From Cellulomonas sp. Root485 (GTDB lineage: Bacteria > Actinomycetota > Actinomycetes > Actinomycetales > Cellulomonadaceae): a stretch of DNA of 64,000 bases. The translations under genes were made by a program, and so were the position numbers. Under the pieces are notes generated by a model. The model was not told where the DNA came from, searched no databases, and saw only the letters and a list, made by a program, of their open reading frames with translations. Below are positions 51,040-59,600 of this stretch, piece after piece (positions within the stretch are counted from its first letter, which is position 1; each line of letters opens with the position of its first letter). The stretch is from positions 384,981-448,980 of the forward strand of contig NZ_LMFC01000003.1 of NCBI RefSeq assembly GCF_001426705.1, read 5' to 3'.

Positions 51040-51687
51040 TCAGGGCTGCTCGGCGTCGTGCGCGAGGAGTGCGACCTGGGTGCGGTTCTCCAGCCCGAGC
51101 TTGAGCAGGATGCTCGACACGTGCGCCTTGACCGTGGCGAGCGTGAGGAAGAGCTCGCGACCGACCTCGGCGTTGCTCGCGCCCCGCCCGATCGCGGCCA
51201 CCACGTCCCGTTCCCGGTCCGTGAGCAGGGCCAACGACGCGCGCGCCGCAGCCCGTGACCCGCTCGCGCGTGCGGTCGAGTCCATCAGCCGGCGCGCGAC
51301 CCGAGGCGACAGCACCGGCTCCCCCGCGGCCGCCGCCAGCACCGCCTCGACGATCCGCTGCGGCTCGGTGTCCTTGAGCAGGTACCCGCTCGCGCCGGCG
51401 TGCAGGGCGGCCTCGACCTCGTCGGCGGTGTCGAACGTGGTGAGCACGACGACGGCGGGCGGGTCCCGGCGCGCACGGACGGCGCGGGTCGCCGCGATGC
51501 CGTCGGTGCCCGGCATGCGCAGGTCCATGAGGACGACGTCGGCGGGGTGCGCGTCGAGGGCCGCAGGCACCCCGGAGCCGTCGGGCACCTGCGCGACGAC
51601 GCGGATGCCGTGGGCGCCGTCGAGCAGGAGCGACAGCCCGGTCCGCACCAGGGCGTCGTCGTCGACGATGATCACGCGCACGCTCAC
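51040..51687 (-). CDS. NarL/LuxR-family two-component response regulator
   Basis: A 215-residue regulator. The receiver domain has the acidic triad start [10 protein letters not shown], phospho-acceptor Asp55 (VLMDLRMP) and GYLLKD. The C-terminal LuxR domain reads [21 protein letters not shown]. Its GTG overlaps the kinase stop (GTGA). Same layout as the first two-component pair of the window but not a recent copy. Confidence 0.9.
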   Translation of the reverse strand: MSVRVIIVDDDALVRTGLSLLLDGAHGIRVVAQVPDGSGVPAALDAHPADVVLMDLRMPGTDGIAATRAVRARRDPPAVVVLTTFDTADEVEAALHAGASGYLLKDTEPQRIVEAVLAAAAGEPVLSPRVARRLMDSTARASGSRAAARASLALLTDRERDVVAAIGRGASNAEVGRELFLTLATVKAHVSSILLKLGLENRTQVALLAHDAEQP

Positions 51688-52784
51688 GGCTGCCACGGTA
51701 GCCACGCGTCCAGCACGAACCCGTCGGCGACCGCCTCGGCCCGCAGCGTCCCGCCCAGCAGCTCGATCCGTTCCGTCAGCCCGATCAGCCCGGTCCCCGT
51801 GCCCGGTCCGAGGCCGCGCCCGCCGGTCCCGTTCGCCACCCGCACCCGCAGCCCGTCCTCGACCAGCACCCGCACGTCGACGGGCGCCCCCGGTGCGTGC
51901 CGTCGCGCGTTGGTCAGCCCCTCCTGGCAGGTCCGGTAGACCGCGAGGCCGAGGGGCGTCGGCAGGTCCAGACCGGGTGCGTCCAGCCGGACGGTCGCCC
52001 CGGCCGCGCGCTCCTGCTCGACCAGCGCCGGCAGGTCCGCGAGGCCCGGCGTCGGCCGCAGCTCGTCCGGGCCGTCGCGCAGCACCCCGATCACCGTCCG
52101 CAGCTCCTCCAGCGCCTCGCCCGCGCTGGCCCGCACCACCCCGGCCGCTGCCGACACCTGCTCCGGGGACAGGTCCGTCCGGTACTCCAGGGCGCCCGCC
52201 GTGGTGGCCAGCAGGGTCAGCCGGTGCGCCAGCGTGTCGTGCATCTCGCGGGCGATCCGGGTCCGCTCCGCCGACCGTGCCTCCGCGACCTTGCGCGCCT
52301 GGTCCCGCTCCGCGGCACGCGCCCGGTCCCGCCACTGCGCGACCAGCGCGTCCCGCGTCCGGCCGTACGCGCCCCAGCCGAGCAGCGCCGCGTGCACCGC
52401 GACGTCGCACAGCAGCCACCAGCCGAGCGGCAGCCCGACGGACCGCCAGAGCGCCTGGACGGCGTGCCCGGCGATGCTCGCGCACGCGACCGGGATCGCG
52501 ACGCCCAGCCGCTCACGACGGGCGACGACGTACGTCCCGGCCGTCGCGGCGGGTGTCGCGGCGGGGCTGAGGGCGGCGAGCACGCCCAGCGCAGCGCCGC
52601 CGATCAGCGGGTGGCTGCGCAGGAGCGGGAGGATCGCGACGGCCACGAGCCCGAGCGCCAGGTCCACCGCGAGCGGCACCCCGTCCACCTGTGCGGACCA
52701 GGCGGCGAGGGACGTGAGGACGACCATCCCCGCGAGCAGCCCGAGGAGCACGGGGAGCGAGGGGACGTCACGCGGTCGGGCCAT
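51684..52784 (-). CDS. Two-component sensor histidine kinase (HisKA_3 type)
   Basis: A 366-residue membrane kinase. Four or five hydrophobic segments occupy residues about 8-135. The phospho-acceptor helix has His182 ([16 protein letters not shown]). The ATPase domain has [12 protein letters not shown] and [22 protein letters not shown] six bases before the ATG with no ribosome site fixes a leaderless start. The divergent small membrane-protein gene is a possible target or accessory. Confidence 0.9.
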   Translation of the reverse strand: MARPRDVPSLPVLLGLLAGMVVLTSLAAWSAQVDGVPLAVDLALGLVAVAILPLLRSHPLIGGAALGVLAALSPAATPAATAGTYVVARRERLGVAIPVACASIAGHAVQALWRSVGLPLGWWLLCDVAVHAALLGWGAYGRTRDALVAQWRDRARAAERDQARKVAEARSAERTRIAREMHDTLAHRLTLLATTAGALEYRTDLSPEQVSAAAGVVRASAGEALEELRTVIGVLRDGPDELRPTPGLADLPALVEQERAAGATVRLDAPGLDLPTPLGLAVYRTCQEGLTNARRHAPGAPVDVRVLVEDGLRVRVANGTGGRGLGPGTGTGLIGLTERIELLGGTLRAEAVADGFVLDAWLPWQP

Positions 52785-52919
52785 GCGCCGAGCGTAGGAA
52801 CGCGTTCCGCGCGCCCACCACCGACCAAAGGAGGGGGCGTGCCGCACCTCCGGCCGAGGTCGACGGCACCGGACAGCGACCAGGGTCGAGCCGTCCACCC
52901 ACGATGTCAGGAGAAGCCC

Positions 52920-53297
52920 ATGTCCCGTCCGGTCCCCGTCTGGCTCGTCGCCGTCACCGCGACGGCCCTCGCGCTCGCCGTCTGGGTGCTCGCCGTCCCC
53001 GTCGGCGGTGTCGACCTGTCCGCCGGCACGCCGCCGCAGACCGTCGGCGTCGCCTCGGTGGTCGTCGCGACCCTCGTCGTCACGCTGGCCGCCTGGGGCG
53101 TGCGCACCCTGCTCCGCCGTCGCACCCCGGTCGCCTGGTGGGTGACCTGCGGGGCCGTGCTGGCGGTCTCCCTGCTCGGCCCGCTCGGCGGCACGTCGCC
53201 GGCCGCCGTCGGCACGCTCGTCGCCCTGCACCTCGTCGTCGGCGTGACCGTCGCCGCAGGTCTCGACCCCCGCCGCGCGCGCGTCCGGGCGCTCTGA
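52920..53297 (+). CDS. Small four-helix membrane protein, DUF6069-like
   Basis: A 125-residue protein with four hydrophobic segments (VWLVAVTATALALAVWVLAV; VASVVVATLVVTLAAWGV; AWWVTCGAVLAVSLLGPL; AAVGTLVALHLVVGVTVAAG). This is the DUF6069 layout; the function is unknown. GGAG lies seven bases before the ATG. It is divergent from the kinase gene, so it may belong to that regulon. Confidence 0.8.
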   Translation: MSRPVPVWLVAVTATALALAVWVLAVPVGGVDLSAGTPPQTVGVASVVVATLVVTLAAWGVRTLLRRRTPVAWWVTCGAVLAVSLLGPLGGTSPAAVGTLVALHLVVGVTVAAGLDPRRARVRAL

Positions 53298-53302
53298 CCC
53301 GC

Positions 53303-54709
53303 CTACCGCTCAGCGCCCGACGATGCGGGGGCCACGGTCGGCAGCAGCCTCGACGGAGCTGCCGGCGAGGTCCCGCCCGACGGGGTCGGCGTCGGCATCG
53401 GCGGCCACGGGAGGGTGTCGTTGCACGAGGTCATCGCGTCGAGCGGGTCGGCCGTGCACACGTCCTGGCCGTCGCCGCCGTCGAGACGGTCGTTGGCCTG
53501 GACGCCGTCGGTGCCGCGCAGCGTGTCCTGGCCACCGTTCCCGCGCAGCACGTCGGCCCCGGGACCGCCCACCAGCGTCTCCTGCCACGGCCCGCCGGTC
53601 AGCACGTCGTCACCGGACCCGCCGAGCACCTCCTCGATGTCGGGCGAGGAGCTCCACGGGGCCGGCGCGCCCACTGCGTCGCCCTCGCCGGGCTCCCCGT
53701 CGCCGCCGAACCCGTCGAGCGTCACCGTGACGGGGCCGGTGCGCGCGGTGTAGTCGACGACGTCGTGCCCGGGCCCACCGACGAGCTGGTGCGCGCCGTC
53801 GGGCACCGCGCCCATGACGAACCGGTCGCCACCCTGACCACCCTCGGACCGGCCGCTGTCGGCACCGCCGTCGAGCACGTCGGAGCCCCAGCCGCCCTGG
53901 AGCAGGTCGTGGCCGTCGCCGCCGAGCAGCGTGTCGTCCCCGTCGCCGCCGACGAGCACGTCGTCACCGCCCAGCCCGGAGACCCGGTCGTCGCCCGCAC
54001 CCGCGCAGATCACGTCGGCCCGGGGCGTGCCGGTGAGGTCGTCCGGGCCGTCGGTGCCGCGGATCGTGCACGCACGTCCCGGCGCGGTGTCGTAGCGGAC
54101 GTAGTCCCAGCTCGAGCTGCCCTGGTGGGTCTCGAAACCGAGCGCGACCGTGCCCGCGCCACGTCCCGCGAGCGTCCGGTCGAGCACGGCGCGGCCGTCG
54201 ACGGTGAGCCGCAGGTGCTGCCCGCGGGCCTCGAGGTGGTACCGGTGCCACCGCTGGGTGTCGAGCGCGATGACCTCGCGGTCCTCGTACGGGTAGGCGA
54301 GGCACAGCTCGCCGGGCCCGAAGCCGAGCTGCACGAGGTCCATGGTGTCGCCCACCCACAGCGTCGTCGCGGGTGCGGTGCCGGTCTCGTCGAGGCACGC
54401 CTGCGTCGCGTCGGCGCCGAGCCGCATGCGGAAGTCGACGTCCCAGCCCGACAGCCGGCCGGCCGAGCCCGTCCACTCCGACGGTGCGGTGTACTCCCGC
54501 ACCATGACGAGGGTCTGCTCGCCGATGGTCATCGTGCCGCCACGCAACGTCGCGACCGGGTCTCCGCTGAACCCGGCGACCTCCCACCCGGGACCGAGCG
54601 TCCGCCCGAACTCCTCCCGGTGGACCTCACCCGCCCACGCCGGCGCCGGGAGGAGCAGGACGGCGGCCAGCACCGCGCCGAGGGTCAGGCCGAGCCGGGT
54701 CCGTCTCAT
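53303..54709 (-). CDS. Exported RTX (calcium-binding) protein with N-terminal jelly-roll domain
   Basis: A 468-residue secreted protein. The signal peptide is [24 protein letters not shown]. Residues about 28-225 look like a concanavalin/LamG-type domain ([53 protein letters not shown]). From about 235 on come hemolysin-type repeats of the GGxGxDxLxGG kind ([20 protein letters not shown]), in two groups. The end is a Pro/Ser/Thr tail. It could bind a polysaccharide in a calcium-dependent way. It is divergent from cellobiose phosphorylase. Confidence 0.85.
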   Translation of the reverse strand: MRRTRLGLTLGAVLAAVLLLPAPAWAGEVHREEFGRTLGPGWEVAGFSGDPVATLRGGTMTIGEQTLVMVREYTAPSEWTGSAGRLSGWDVDFRMRLGADATQACLDETGTAPATTLWVGDTMDLVQLGFGPGELCLAYPYEDREVIALDTQRWHRYHLEARGQHLRLTVDGRAVLDRTLAGRGAGTVALGFETHQGSSSWDYVRYDTAPGRACTIRGTDGPDDLTGTPRADVICAGAGDDRVSGLGGDDVLVGGDGDDTLLGGDGHDLLQGGWGSDVLDGGADSGRSEGGQGGDRFVMGAVPDGAHQLVGGPGHDVVDYTARTGPVTVTLDGFGGDGEPGEGDAVGAPAPWSSSPDIEEVLGGSGDDVLTGGPWQETLVGGPGADVLRGNGGQDTLRGTDGVQANDRLDGGDGQDVCTADPLDAMTSCNDTLPWPPMPTPTPSGGTSPAAPSRLLPTVAPASSGAER

Positions 54710-54785
54710 CGTCGAGCTCCCCACGTGTCAGGTGCCGAGCACGCTAGGGGGCACCCCGGCCCGCAGGCGCGTGCGAAAAGATTCA

Positions 54786-54830
54786 CCACGCCCGATCCCG
54801 CGCGATCGGGCGTGGTCGGCCGCAGCCGAC
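54786..54830. promoter_or_regulatory. Two hairpins in the RTX/cbp divergent region
   Basis: CCACGCCCGATC (54786-54797) and its complement (54804-54815) form a perfect 12-bp stem with a 6-base loop. The six-base stem GTCGGC/GCCGAC (54815-54820, 54825-54830) follows at once. Being upstream of both divergent genes they are not ordinary terminators; an operator or transcript-insulating role is possible. Confidence 0.6.
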
Positions 54831-54874
54831 AGAGGGGAATCGCTTCGATCGTTTCGCGATCCGACGCTGGCGGC

Positions 54875-54911
54875 TATGCTCTCGTCCGGGAGTTGCGTGG
54901 GAGCGCTCTCG
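54875..54911 (+). promoter_or_regulatory. cbp promoter and CebR/CelR-like operator
   Basis: TATGCT at 54875-54880 is a good -10 box. TGGGAGCGCTCTCG at 54898-54911 matches 12 of the 14 bases of the LacI-type CebR/CelR operator TGGGAGCGCTCCCA known for cellobiose control in actinobacteria. It lies just after the expected transcription start, a usual place for repressor roadblock. The cellobiose-responsive repressor itself is not in the window. Confidence 0.75.
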
Positions 54912-55004
54912 CACACCGAACAGCGCCGGCGACGACGCGCCCCGCACTGCAGCGGGGGCCGACGAGCCGCGGGCGCCACTGCCGAGCACTCGAGGGGCAA
55001 GTCC

Positions 55005-57467
55005 ATGCGGTACGGCCAGTTTGACGACGAGGCACGCGAGTACGTCATCGAGACGCCTCACACGCCCTATCCGTGGATCAACTACCTGGGCTCCGAGCAG
55101 TTCTTCTCGCTCATCTCGCACCAGTCCGGTGGCTACTCGTTCTACCGCGACGCCAAGATGCGGCGCCTCACGCGTTACCGGTACAACAACATCCCCGCGG
55201 ACGCCGGCGGCCGGTACTTCTACGTGAACGACGGCGGCGACGTGTGGACACCGTCGTGGCTGCCGGTCAAGGCGGACCTGGACCACTTCGAGACGCGGCA
55301 CGGCCTCGGCTACACGCGCATCACGGGTGAGCGCCGCGGGATCTCCGTCGAGACGCTCTTCTTCGTGCCCATCGGCGAGACCGCCGAGATCCAGAAGGTC
55401 ACGGTCACCAACACCTCCGACGCCGAGAAGACGATCACGCTCTTCTCGTTCGTCGAGTTCTGCCTGTGGAACGCGCAGGACGACCAGACCAACTACCAGC
55501 GCAACCTGTCGATCGGCGAGGTCGAGGTCGAGCAGGACGGCCCGTACGGGTCGGCCGTGTTCCACAAGACCGAGTACCGCGAGCGCCGCGACCACTACGC
55601 CGTCTACGGCGTGAACACGCGCGCCGACGGCTTCGACACCGACCGCGACACGTTCGTCGGTGCCTACAACGGTCTCGGCGAGGCGACGGTCCCCCGCAGC
55701 GGGAAGTCCACCGGTTCGGTGGCGTCCGGCTGGTACCCGATCGGGTCGCACTCCGTCGAGCTCACGCTGGCACCGGGCGAGTCCCGCGCGCTGACGTACG
55801 TGCTCGGCTACATCGAGAACCCGGACGAGGAGAAGTGGGCCGACGACGCCCACCAGGTCATCAACAAGGAGCGCGCGCACGCGCTGCTGGGCCGCTTCGC
55901 GACGACGGAGCAGACGGACGCCGCGTTCGAGCAGCTCCGCGCGCACTGGACGGGCCTGCTGTCCACGTACTCGGTGAAGTCCGACGACGAGAAGCTCGAC
56001 CGGATGGTCAACATCTGGAACCAGTACCAGTGCATGGTCACGTTCAACATGTCGCGCTCGGCGTCGTTCTTCGAGACCGGGATCGGGCGCGGGATGGGCT
56101 TCCGCGACTCCAACCAGGACCTGCTGGGCTTCGTGCACCTCATCCCCGAGCGTGCCCGCGAGCGCATCATCGACATCGCGTCCACGCAGTTCGAGGACGG
56201 CTCGGCGTACCACCAGTACCAGCCGCTGACGAAGCGGGGGAACAACGACATCGGCTCGGGCTTCAACGACGACCCGCTGTGGCTCATCGCCGGCGTGGCC
56301 GCGTACATCAAGGAGACCGGCGACGCCGCGATCCTCGACCAGCCCGTGCCGTTCGACAACGAGCCCGGCTCCGAGGTCCCGCTGTTCGAGCACCTGGTCC
56401 GCTCGTTCCAGTTCACGGTGGACAACCGTGGCCCGCACGGCCTGCCGCTGATCGGCCGCGCCGACTGGAACGACTGCCTGAACCTCAACTGCTTCTCCAC
56501 CACCCCTGGCGAGTCGTTCCAGACCACCGAGAACCAGGCCGGCGGGCACGCCGAGTCGGTGTTCATCGCCGCGCAGTTCGTCCTCTACGGCGCCGAGTTC
56601 GCCGAGCTGGCGTCGCGCCGCGGGCTGACCGAGGTCGCCTCGCAGGCCCGCAAGGTCGTCGACGAGGTCCGCGCCGCGGTGCTCGAGCACGGCTGGGACG
56701 GCGAGTGGTTCCTGCGCGCGTACGACTACTACGGCAACCCGATCGGCACGGACGCCAAGCCCGAGGGCAAGATCTGGATCGAGCCGCAGGGCTTCGCGGT
56801 CATGGCCGGCATCGGGGTCGACGGCACCTCCGCCGACTCCCCCGCCATCAAGGCGCTGGACTCCGTCGGCGAGATGCTCGGCACCCCGCACGGCCTGGTG
56901 CTCCAGTACCCCGCGTACACCACGTACCAGATCGAGCTCGGGGAGGTCTCCACGTACCCGCCCGGGTACAAGGAGAACGGTGGCATCTTCTGCCACAACA
57001 ACCCCTGGGTGATCATCGGCGAGACCGTGGTCGGTCGTGGCGCCAAGGCGTTCGACTACTACAAGCGGATCACGCCGGCGTACCGCGAGGACATCTCCGA
57101 CGTCCACAAGCTCGAGCCGTACGTCTACGCGCAGATGATCGCGGGCAAGGAGGCGTCGCGCGCCGGCGAGGCCAAGAACTCGTGGCTGACCGGCACCGCC
57201 GCCTGGAACTTCGTCGCGGTGTCCCAGTACCTGCTCGGCGTCCGCCCCGACTACGACGGCCTCGTCGTCGACCCGCAGATCGGTCCGGACGTCCCGTCGT
57301 TCACCGTCACGCGCGTCGCCCGCGGCGCCACCTACGAGATCCACGTGACCAACTCCGGCACCGAGGGCGCCCGCGGGCGCCTCACCGTCGACGGCACCCC
57401 GGTCGAGGGCAACCTCGTCCCGTACGCCGCCGAGGGCTCGGTCGTCCGCGTCGAGGTCACCGTCTGA
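55005..57467 (+). CDS. cbp: Cellobiose phosphorylase (GH94)
   Basis: An 820-residue cytoplasmic enzyme: cellobiose + phosphate gives alpha-glucose 1-phosphate + glucose. It follows the known Cellulomonas enzyme along its whole length. The N terminus is [20 protein letters not shown], the beta-sandwich includes [19 protein letters not shown], and the (alpha/alpha)6 barrel holds the catalytic general acid Asp490 in [12 protein letters not shown]. The phosphate-site region is [12 protein letters not shown]. No signal peptide, so the substrate must be imported. GAGGGG lies seven bases before the ATG. Followed 29 bp later by an aldose epimerase gene. Confidence 0.97.
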   Translation: MRYGQFDDEAREYVIETPHTPYPWINYLGSEQFFSLISHQSGGYSFYRDAKMRRLTRYRYNNIPADAGGRYFYVNDGGDVWTPSWLPVKADLDHFETRHGLGYTRITGERRGISVETLFFVPIGETAEIQKVTVTNTSDAEKTITLFSFVEFCLWNAQDDQTNYQRNLSIGEVEVEQDGPYGSAVFHKTEYRERRDHYAVYGVNTRADGFDTDRDTFVGAYNGLGEATVPRSGKSTGSVASGWYPIGSHSVELTLAPGESRALTYVLGYIENPDEEKWADDAHQVINKERAHALLGRFATTEQTDAAFEQLRAHWTGLLSTYSVKSDDEKLDRMVNIWNQYQCMVTFNMSRSASFFETGIGRGMGFRDSNQDLLGFVHLIPERARERIIDIASTQFEDGSAYHQYQPLTKRGNNDIGSGFNDDPLWLIAGVAAYIKETGDAAILDQPVPFDNEPGSEVPLFEHLVRSFQFTVDNRGPHGLPLIGRADWNDCLNLNCFSTTPGESFQTTENQAGGHAESVFIAAQFVLYGAEFAELASRRGLTEVASQARKVVDEVRAAVLEHGWDGEWFLRAYDYYGNPIGTDAKPEGKIWIEPQGFAVMAGIGVDGTSADSPAIKALDSVGEMLGTPHGLVLQYPAYTTYQIELGEVSTYPPGYKENGGIFCHNNPWVIIGETVVGRGAKAFDYYKRITPAYREDISDVHKLEPYVYAQMIAGKEASRAGEAKNSWLTGTAAWNFVAVSQYLLGVRPDYDGLVVDPQIGPDVPSFTVTRVARGATYEIHVTNSGTEGARGRLTVDGTPVEGNLVPYAAEGSVVRVEVTV

Positions 57468-57496
57468 CCCCGCCGGGGGCCTGACGGGATGCACCG

Positions 57497-58483
57497 ATGA
57501 CGGCACTCCAGGAAGTCGAAGCGCTTACGTCGTCGCTCGACGTCGACACGCGCATGGTCACGCTCCGCAACCAGAAGTGGGAGCTCGACGTGCTGCCCGC
57601 GACGGGCGGCGCCCTCGCGGGCGGCCGCATCCGCACGTCCGACGGGGTCTGGCGCGACCTGCTGCGCCCCACCCGCCCGACGGCGATGGGCGAGGCGGAG
57701 AAGTGCTCGAGCTTCCCGATGGTCCCGTGGTCCAACCGGATCCGGGACGGGCTGCTGCCGTTCCGTGGCCGCAGCTGGCAGCTGCAGCGCAACGGCGCGG
57801 ACGGCACCGCGATCCACGGCGCCGCCCGGCACTCCGCCTGGACGGTCACGGACCAGACCGAGACCCGCGTCGTCCTCGAGCTCGACACCACCGGGCTCGT
57901 CGGCGTGAACTTTCCCTGGCGGTTCCGCGCGCAGATCACCTACGCGCTCAGCGACAACAAGCTCACGGTCGGCACGTCCGTGCGCAACATCGACCTCGAG
58001 TCGTTCCCCGCCGGCTTCGGGCACCACCCGTACCTGCAGCGCACGCTGTCGCCGCTCGGCACGTCCGCCCCGCCGACCCCGGGCCAGCCGGTGCTCGAGG
58101 TCCCCGCGCAGAAGGGCTACGCGCTGGTCAACGCCCTCCCGTCGGGTCCGGCAGGCACGGTCCCGCAGCGCGCCGACTTCCGGGTGGCGCGTCCGCTGAC
58201 CTCGTCCTTCATCGACGACGTGCTCACCGCGTGGGAGCCCGGCGCACCCGTGCGGATCAGCTACCAGGACCTCGGCGTGAACGTGGACCTGCACGTCGAC
58301 CCGGTGTACGCCCACCTCGTCCTGTACGCGCCCCGCAAGCGCCCGTACTTCGCGGTCGAGCCCGTGACCAACGTGAACGACGGTTTCGCGCTGCACGACG
58401 CCGGGGTGCCGGGCACGGGCGTCTTCGTCCTCGAGCCGGGGGAGGAGCGCTGCGGGGCGTTCACCCTGACTGTGCGGACCTGA
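57497..58483 (+). CDS. Aldose 1-epimerase family protein
   Basis: A 328-residue mutarotase-fold enzyme. It has FPMVPWSNRIRDGLLPFRG near residue 75 with the family Arg. The catalytic-type His pair follows in IHGAARHSAW and in FGHHPYLQR, and a late Glu lies in YFAVEPVTN. It would interconvert glucose anomers, fitting the release of glucose by the cellobiose phosphorylase just upstream. Likely co-transcribed with it. Other hexoses cannot be excluded. Confidence 0.9.
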   Translation: MTALQEVEALTSSLDVDTRMVTLRNQKWELDVLPATGGALAGGRIRTSDGVWRDLLRPTRPTAMGEAEKCSSFPMVPWSNRIRDGLLPFRGRSWQLQRNGADGTAIHGAARHSAWTVTDQTETRVVLELDTTGLVGVNFPWRFRAQITYALSDNKLTVGTSVRNIDLESFPAGFGHHPYLQRTLSPLGTSAPPTPGQPVLEVPAQKGYALVNALPSGPAGTVPQRADFRVARPLTSSFIDDVLTAWEPGAPVRISYQDLGVNVDLHVDPVYAHLVLYAPRKRPYFAVEPVTNVNDGFALHDAGVPGTGVFVLEPGEERCGAFTLTVRT

Positions 58484-58493
58484 GTTCGCCGTT

Positions 58494-58532
58494 CGGATCG
58501 GTCCGGGTATGCTCTCTCTCCGGACCGATCCG
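58494..58532. terminator. 13-bp perfect hairpin between epimerase and tRNA genes
   Basis: CGGATCGGTCCGG (58494-58506) and its complement (58520-58532) enclose a 13-base loop. It lies 11 bp after the epimerase stop, so it should end the cbp operon. The loop contains TATGCT (58508-58513), a good -10 box at the right distance for the tRNA gene, so terminator and promoter seem to share the same bases. Confidence 0.75.
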
Positions 58533-58541
58533 TCGGTCCAC

Positions 58542-58615
58542 GCGGGTGTAGTTCAGTGGCAGAACTTCAGCTTCCCAAGCTGATAGCGCGAGTTCGATTC
58601 TCGTCACCCGCTCCA
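58542..58615 (+). tRNA. tRNA-Gly (anticodon CCC)
   Basis: A 74-base cloverleaf. The acceptor stem GCGGGTG pairs with CACCCGC (58605-58611). The D arm is GTTCAGTGGCAGAAC. The anticodon stem TCAGC/GCTGA holds loop TTCCCAA, giving anticodon CCC. The T arm contains GTTCGATTC. The discriminator T is followed by an encoded CCA end (58613-58615). Confidence 0.97.
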
Positions 58616-58680
58616 GCACTCTCCACGGCATCCACCGGGCACGGGTTGTCGCGAACGGCCCCGGTCGACACGATGAATCG

Positions 58681-59496
58681 ATGCGCGCCGCCTCCACGAC
58701 CGAGAAGGTCGCCACCCTGCTCGCCCTGCACGCCGGTCCCGGCTTCGTGCTCCCGAACGCGTGGGACGCCGGGTCGGCACGGGTGTTCGAGCAGGTCGGC
58801 TTCCCCGCGATCGCCACGACCAGCGCCGGCATCGCCTGGTCGTGCGGGGTCCCGGACGGCGCCGGGATCGACCGCGACACCATGCTCGCGCACGTCGGTC
58901 GCATCGTCGCCGCCGTCGACGTGCCGGTGACCGCCGACCTGGAGGCCGGCTACGGGGACACCCCGGAGGAGGTCGGCCGCACCGTGAGGCGAGCCGTGGA
59001 GCTCGGGGCGGTCGGCGGCAATCTCGAGGACGTCGCAGCCGGTGTGCTGTTCGACGTCGACGACGCGGTCCGGCGGATCGAGGCTGCACGGGCAGCCGCT
59101 CCTCGCGGCACCTTCGTGCTCAATGCGCGCACGGACACGTACATGGTCGGCGCCCCGGGCGATCCGTTCGCGGAGACCGTCGAGCGTGCCGTGCGCTACG
59201 TCGACGCCGGGGCCGACTGCGTCTTCGTGCCGGGCGTCGTCGAGACGGACACGATCCAGCGGCTGGCCGCGGCCATCCCTGCTCCGCTCAACGTGGTCGC
59301 TGGTCTGGCGAGCACGACCGATGCGCCGACGCTCTTCTCGCTCGGCGTGCGGCGGGTCAGCCTGGGCGGCAGCGTGGCGCGCGCCGCGCTCAGCCTGGTG
59401 GAGCGCGCCGGGCGCGAGCTGCTGGACACCGGCACGCTCGGGTTCCTCGAGGGTGCGGCGTCGTACGCAGAGCTGCAGCGCCGCTTCGAGACGTGA
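58681..59496 (+). CDS. Isocitrate lyase/PEP mutase family protein
   Basis: A 271-residue TIM-barrel protein. FVLPNAWDAGSARVFEQVGFPAIATTSAG, read across 58744-58830, is the usual start. DLEAGYGDTPEEV carries the metal-binding acidic residues and NLED follows. The isocitrate lyase Cys motif KKCGH is absent, so it belongs to the PEP mutase/phosphonopyruvate hydrolase/oxaloacetate hydrolase side. The start is supported by TTGTCG, 17 bp, CACGAT and then six bases to the ATG (leaderless). Substrate unknown. Confidence 0.88.
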   Translation: MRAASTTEKVATLLALHAGPGFVLPNAWDAGSARVFEQVGFPAIATTSAGIAWSCGVPDGAGIDRDTMLAHVGRIVAAVDVPVTADLEAGYGDTPEEVGRTVRRAVELGAVGGNLEDVAAGVLFDVDDAVRRIEAARAAAPRGTFVLNARTDTYMVGAPGDPFAETVERAVRYVDAGADCVFVPGVVETDTIQRLAAAIPAPLNVVAGLASTTDAPTLFSLGVRRVSLGGSVARAALSLVERAGRELLDTGTLGFLEGAASYAELQRRFET

Positions 59497-59600
59497 CGTT
59501 CTCCATGGTCGGGTGGACACCGCCGGACGAACCATGGTCGGCGGGGTCCACCGCCGCTATGGTCTGCTTCTCCGTCCGCTCCAGGCACTGAGGACGTCAT

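Noticed and set aside
49760..52570. A 936-codon plus-strand frame opposite dcd and the second two-component system
   Set aside because: Shadow frame; dcd, response regulator and kinase on the other strand are clear.
54783..57506. A 907-codon open frame opposite cellobiose phosphorylase
   Set aside because: It is the antisense shadow of cbp; the plus-strand protein is a clear GH94 enzyme and the opposite frame has only low-complexity Val/Arg/Asp/Gly sequence.
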